Source: Deinococcus aerophilus
GTDB lineage: Bacteria > Deinococcota > Deinococci > Deinococcales > Deinococcaceae
NCBI RefSeq assembly: GCF_014647075.1
Contig: NZ_BMOM01000002.1
Span: 1 to 64,000 of the forward strand
Reading direction: 5' to 3'
DNA length: 64,000 nucleotides
In this document: one piece after another, positions 60,351-64,000 of the stretch
How the letters are laid out: the number at the start of each line of letters is the position of its first letter
Numbering within the stretch: position 1 is the first letter of the stretch
Notes under the pieces: generated by a model
What the model saw: only the letters and a program-made list of their open reading frames with translations
The model's database searches: none
What the model was told of the DNA's origin: nothing
Translations under genes and position numbers: made by a program

Positions 60351-61678
60351 GCGTCTCCTTGAATCTGAGGGTCGGGGGCGGAGGGAACCTGAACCGGAGC
60401 GGCCTGAGGCTCGGGCCCGCGCTGCAAGGCCCGCGCCACGATAGCCCAGCTGCCCAGCAACTGCGCGGCGGCGGCGATCAGCGCGGCCCACGCGGCCCCC
60501 AGCAGACCGTGGGCGGGAATCAGCCACCAGCACGCCAGGACCAGCACGCCCGTGACCACCACGAACAGCGGCAACTGCTGGCGGAAGCGCCGCGCCGCCG
60601 TGACGGCAAAGCCCGCGCACGAGGCCAGGTAGCTCAGCGCCCCGCTGAGGTTAAGCCACAGAAACACCCCATTCTGGCCCGCATAGGCCGGACCGTACAA
60701 TGCGCGCAGCAGCGGCTCGCCGGCCAGCGCAGCCAGCAGCACCAGGGCTCCCCCCACGGCGGCGGCGGCGGCGGTCAGCACCAGCGTCAGGCGCACGAAG
60801 GCCCGCCGCTGTCCCGCCGCGAACAGCTGCGACAGACGGGTGGTCAGGGCGGTGCCCAGCGCCACGATCACCACGCTGCCCGCCACCGTGACGTAGGCCA
60901 GCGCCGAATACACCCCCAGCGGTCCACTGCCCAGTTCACGTTCGATGAACAGCCGGGGCAGGGCGCTGCCCAGCGAGACCAGCCCGACGACCGCTCCCAG
61001 CGGCCACGCCAGCCGGGGCAGCGCGGCGGGCACCCGTCGGGTCCACCACGCCGCACCCTGGGTCAGGCGACGCGCCCGGGGCAGGTCGTAGAACGCCAGC
61101 ACCAGTCCCCCGGCGACCGCCACGCCGAAGGTGCCCCACACGACGCTGCCGGTTGCGGCGAACAGACCGCCCAGCAGCGCCAGCCCCAGCACGCCGCGCT
61201 GCAACGTCGAGCGCGACACCAGATCCAGGCGCTCGCGGTGCTGCATCAGGCCGTAGATCACGTCGCTGAGGCCTTCGAGCGCCTTGGCCACCCCCAGCCA
61301 CACGATGGCCCACGCCGCGTGCGGATACGCGAGGGCCAGCGCCGCGCTCAGGCCCAGGGCGAGCAGCATGCTCAGCACACGCAGGCTGAAATAGTGGGCA
61401 AACGGGTGACTTTCCTGGGCGTCGGTGGCCTGCACGCTGCGCAGCTGCAGTCCCAGGGCCAGGAACAGCGGGGCAGTCACGGCCAGGCCCAGAGCGTAGA
61501 TGCCCACGTCCTCCCGGCTGCCCAGACGCGCCAGCAGCGCCACCATGGCCCACTGCGCCGCCGAGTACACGACCTGGCCCCCAAAGGTCCACAGCACACC
61601 CGCCCGCAGGCCGATGCGGGCGGCGGGCACACCCGCCTCTGCGGCGGTGTCCGGCGTGGAAGTTGAGCGTACGGGCAA
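60347..61678 (-). CDS. Polysaccharide flippase (Wzx/MOP superfamily)
   Basis: The 443-residue protein has twelve or so membrane helices, with RIGLRAGVLWTFGGQVVYSA at the first helix and GSREDVGIYALGLAVTAP typical of Wzx/RfbX exporters. It would flip lipid-linked repeat units across the membrane. TTG 61678 was chosen because GGAGG lies 4 bases upstream and the next upstream reading is not protein-like. It is the first gene of the five-gene operon. Confidence 0.9.
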   Translation of the reverse strand: MPVRSTSTPDTAAEAGVPAARIGLRAGVLWTFGGQVVYSAAQWAMVALLARLGSREDVGIYALGLAVTAPLFLALGLQLRSVQATDAQESHPFAHYFSLRVLSMLLALGLSAALALAYPHAAWAIVWLGVAKALEGLSDVIYGLMQHRERLDLVSRSTLQRGVLGLALLGGLFAATGSVVWGTFGVAVAGGLVLAFYDLPRARRLTQGAAWWTRRVPAALPRLAWPLGAVVGLVSLGSALPRLFIERELGSGPLGVYSALAYVTVAGSVVIVALGTALTTRLSQLFAAGQRRAFVRLTLVLTAAAAAVGGALVLLAALAGEPLLRALYGPAYAGQNGVFLWLNLSGALSYLASCAGFAVTAARRFRQQLPLFVVVTGVLVLACWWLIPAHGLLGAAWAALIAAAAQLLGSWAIVARALQRGPEPQAAPVQVPSAPDPQIQGDA

Positions 61679-61848
61679 GGAGCCTCCAGGGGGCGGGGTG
61701 GACAGGGACCGACGGACTGTGCGGCGGCGCGGCCACCGGACATGCCGGACCACACCGTTCAGCTCCCGCACCATACTGCGCGGGCCTGACAGTTCAGTCA
61801 CCGGCCCCTGTCTGTGCAGCGCCCCGGCGCAGCCCACCCTCCAGGGGA

Positions 61849-61877
61849 TTGGAGCGGGCCCGGAGCGCCGCTATAGT
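61849..61877 (+). promoter_or_regulatory. Promoter of the LCP gene, leaderless
   Basis: TTGGAG (61849-61854) and TATAGT (61872-61877) have a 17-base spacer. GTG 61885 follows after 7 bases with no Shine-Dalgarno sequence. Confidence 0.65.
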
Positions 61878-61884
61878 GCCGACC

Positions 61885-63207
61885 GTGCGCAGGATCTGGC
61901 TGAACGGGCTGGTGTCGCTCGGCCTCCTGCTGGCCGGGGGACTCGCGCTGGACCTGTACCGCACCCACCAGCAGGTGCAGGGTCTGGGGCAGGAGGTCTA
62001 CAAGGAACTCGACGGCGACGGATTTCCCGTACCGGCGGGGGTTCTGGACGATCCGGTGTTCCAGCAATTGCCGCCCCCCGACCAGAACCGTCCGGTCTCG
62101 TTGGGCCGCTACAAGCCGCCTGAGAACCTGCCGCAGGGGGGAGCGCCGACAGGGGACGGGGAAACGCCGGCGCCGACCCCGACGCCACCCGAGCCTGCCG
62201 TCTCCCCTGCCCCGGCACCGAACACAACGCCACCGGAGACCACACCGTCACTGGAGACAGCGTCGCCGGCCACCCCCAGTCCGGCCGTGACTTCCGCTCC
62301 GGTCAGGGCGCGCCCGGCCGGGTCACCGCCCCCGGCGCAGGCCCAGGCCACGCCGACCCGGCCAGCCGCCGCTGCTCCCACGTCCACGGCTCCGGCGCCG
62401 GCGTCTGTACCGGGGGCGGCCCCGCGATCTGGCCCGCCCCCGGCAACCCGCCGTCCCCCCGTGGCCCCTGCCAGCTTCCTGAAACGGCTGGAGACCTCCG
62501 CCAAACTGCACCTGCTGCTGATCGCCAACGATCAGGAAACGCTGGGCAGCGGGCGCGGCGACGTGCTGCTGGTCCTGACCTTCGATCCGGTGGCGCAGCA
62601 GCTGACCCTGCTGAGCATTCCGCGCGACACCCGCGTGGACCTGCCCGAACATGGTCTGGTCAAGATCAATGCGGCCTACGCCTACGGCGGGGCCAGACTT
62701 CAGACCGAGGCGGTCGAACGGTTCCTGGGCATTCCCATGGACAAGTACGTGGAGATCAGCTTGGGAGGATTCCGGGAGGCCATCAATCTGGTCGGCGGCG
62801 TGACCGTGCAGCCAAAGTTCAGCTTTCAGCTCGACGGCTCAACCTTCGCGCCGGGCCACATGACCCTGAACGGCGAGCAGGCGCTGGCCTACGCCCGCAT
62901 GCGCAAGGATGATCCGCAGGGAGACCTGGGCCGCAACGCCCGCCAGCAGGAGGTCATCCGCAACCTGATGGGGGCGCTGGGGCACCTCTCGACCAGTGAA
63001 CTGCAGGCCCTGCTGGACCAGCTCAGCGCGTACCTGCGCACCAACTTCTCTCCCTCAGAGGTGGTGCGGCTACGCGCTGTTCACAGCTACATGCTCGACC
63101 ATCAACGGGCGGTGCATGTCCAGGGCGTGAACCGCAAGCTGAACGGCGCGTGGTTCTACCTGGCCTCGGATGCCGAGCGCCAGCGTCTGCACCTGCTGCT
63201 GCGCTGA
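61885..63207 (+). CDS. LytR-CpsA-Psr (LCP) family cell-wall glycopolymer ligase
   Basis: The 440-residue protein has a membrane helix near residues 8-27, a Pro/Ala/Thr-rich linker (about 80-190), and an LCP domain from 210 on. Landmarks are VLLVLTFDPVAQQLTLLSIP followed by RDTRVDL with key Arg residues, VKINAAYAYGG, VGGVTV and QALAYARMRKDDPQGDLGR with a second Arg cluster. LCP enzymes attach undecaprenyl-linked glycopolymers to peptidoglycan. It is divergent from the exopolysaccharide operon and probably uses its product. GTG 61885 is the likely leaderless start. Confidence 0.9.
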   Translation: MRRIWLNGLVSLGLLLAGGLALDLYRTHQQVQGLGQEVYKELDGDGFPVPAGVLDDPVFQQLPPPDQNRPVSLGRYKPPENLPQGGAPTGDGETPAPTPTPPEPAVSPAPAPNTTPPETTPSLETASPATPSPAVTSAPVRARPAGSPPPAQAQATPTRPAAAAPTSTAPAPASVPGAAPRSGPPPATRRPPVAPASFLKRLETSAKLHLLLIANDQETLGSGRGDVLLVLTFDPVAQQLTLLSIPRDTRVDLPEHGLVKINAAYAYGGARLQTEAVERFLGIPMDKYVEISLGGFREAINLVGGVTVQPKFSFQLDGSTFAPGHMTLNGEQALAYARMRKDDPQGDLGRNARQQEVIRNLMGALGHLSTSELQALLDQLSAYLRTNFSPSEVVRLRAVHSYMLDHQRAVHVQGVNRKLNGAWFYLASDAERQRLHLLLR

Positions 63208-63313
63208 GGGCAGAACCGGCGCTGACGCAGCATTCTTCTGTTGAACTGGGCTTGGGAAGTGACCTCGCCCTCCTCTTCGCGGGGGCCATGAGGAGTTTCT
63301 CATTAAGCCCTTC

Positions 63314-63319
63314 TAAAGT
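63314..63319 (+). promoter_or_regulatory. -10 element of the terminal lipoprotein gene
   Basis: TAAAGT fits TANNNT and lies 8 bases before GTG 63328. There is no convincing -35 or Shine-Dalgarno sequence. Confidence 0.35.
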
Positions 63320-63327
63320 ACCGCATC

Positions 63328-64000
63328 GTGCTCAACTTGCTGTCTCTCGCGCTGCTTACCTGCCTGCTGACAGGGTGCGCCCCCACCACCGATCCTCTGC
63401 CCCGGCCCCTGCCGGTGACCCTGCTCGCCCCGGACCCCACACTGCTCCGGAACAATGTGGTAAATGCCAGCCACCGCGCCGACGGCACCGTGACGGTGGA
63501 CGGCCGCCCTCTGTTTCCGCTGGGCTTCTACCACATCTCCTGGGCCACGGGGGGCACCATCGCCCAGCGGCGGGCGGACGTGTGCAAGCTCGGCGCGAGC
63601 GGCTTCAACCTGATGGCAACCGAGCCGATCAACGACGAGGACGTCGCCACCTACCGGAATTTCCTGGACTTGGCCCAGCAGTGCGGCGTGTACATCCTGA
63701 GCTACGGCCTGAAGACGAACACCATCAATGCCATCAAATCCCACCCTGCCGTGCTGGGTTTCAAACTGGCCGACGACAGCAACGCCCTGGTGTCGCCGGC
63801 CGAGGTTACAAAACGCAACCTCAGCACGAAAAAGCTGGCGCCGGACAAGCTGACCTACATCAGCCTTTCGGTGGGGTACAACCGCCCGGAAACGCCGTAC
63901 TTCGGCACCTCGGATCTGGTGGGCAACCAGAGCTATCCGGTCGGCAACGACGACATCAACGTGACCTACCGGGTGATGCGCTCCGCCGTGCAGAGTGCCC
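63328..64000 (+). CDS. Lipoprotein, glycoside-hydrolase-like, truncated at the window edge
   Basis: The frame stays open to the right edge. A lipoprotein signal (LLSLALLTCLLTGCAPTT, lipobox Cys at residue 17) is followed by a probable beta/alpha-barrel: GRPLFPLGFYHISW, LGASGFNLMATEP and HPAVLGFKLADDSNA look like strands of a glycoside-hydrolase barrel, with an acidic pair in LADDS. It may act on the polysaccharide made by the adjacent operon. The family is uncertain because the C-terminus is missing. Confidence 0.7.
   Translation, partial: MLNLLSLALLTCLLTGCAPTTDPLPRPLPVTLLAPDPTLLRNNVVNASHRADGTVTVDGRPLFPLGFYHISWATGGTIAQRRADVCKLGASGFNLMATEPINDEDVATYRNFLDLAQQCGVYILSYGLKTNTINAIKSHPAVLGFKLADDSNALVSPAEVTKRNLSTKKLAPDKLTYISLSVGYNRPETPYFGTSDLVGNQSYPVGNDDINVTYRVMRSAVQSA

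Overview
The window is a high-GC bacterial chromosome segment that I attribute by inference to Deinococcus or a close relative. The evidence is GC-rich third positions throughout, frequent GTG and TTG starts, and repeated cases of a TANNNT-type -10 hexamer lying 5-8 bases before a start codon, the leaderless-mRNA arrangement common in Deinococcus. The only RNA gene I can support is tmRNA. There is no CRISPR array, insertion sequence or complete prophage.

Layout. Bases 1-5.2 kb carry a YdeI-like protein, a tyrosine recombinase that has lost most catalytic residues, ssrA with a strong terminator, a nitroreductase, and a membrane GGDEF-EAL protein. Bases 5.2-8.0 kb (minus strand) hold a frameshifted small membrane protein and a coupled sugar isomerase/dehydrogenase pair. 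Bases 8.4-26.0 kb (plus strand) form a catabolic island for pyrimidines: PreT and PreA (dihydropyrimidine dehydrogenase), dihydropyrimidinase, a four-gene NMT1/THI5-type ABC importer, a MetX-like acyltransferase, an N-carbamoyl amidohydrolase, a short PucR regulator, a beta-alanine-type aminotransferase, a CoA-acylating semialdehyde dehydrogenase, a thiolase and a fused CoA transferase. Together they could take uracil or thymine, or related hydantoins, to acetyl-CoA or propionyl-CoA.

Bases 26-30 kb hold an exported C39-peptidase-fold/TPR protein and a minus-strand operon of two SDR epimerase-like enzymes and an aldo/keto reductase. Bases 30.3-34.7 kb are a type III polyketide synthase cluster with a methyltransferase, a FAD monooxygenase and an MGT-type glycosyltransferase. 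Bases 34.7-47.6 kb hold a CrtO-like acyltransferase coupled to a MacB-type permease, a nagA/SIS amino-sugar operon, an M42 aminopeptidase, an SDR, a frameshifted HAD phosphatase, a zinc alcohol dehydrogenase with an SRPBCC partner, and a molybdate module (one-component regulator, ModA, ModB, no ModC).

Bases 47.8-64 kb hold a subtilase lipoprotein with an internal 24-bp tandem repeat, a TPR-HD-GYP-GGDEF protein and an exopolysaccharide locus. That locus has a Wzz/BY-kinase, a protein that looks like an eroded Cas3 helicase, three GT4 glycosyltransferases, an O-antigen ligase/polymerase, a flippase, an LCP ligase, and a truncated lipoprotein at the right edge. The leads most worth following are the Cas3-derived protein in the polysaccharide locus, the catalytically dead recombinase, the polyketide glycoside cluster, the repeat tracts, and two homopolymer frameshifts.
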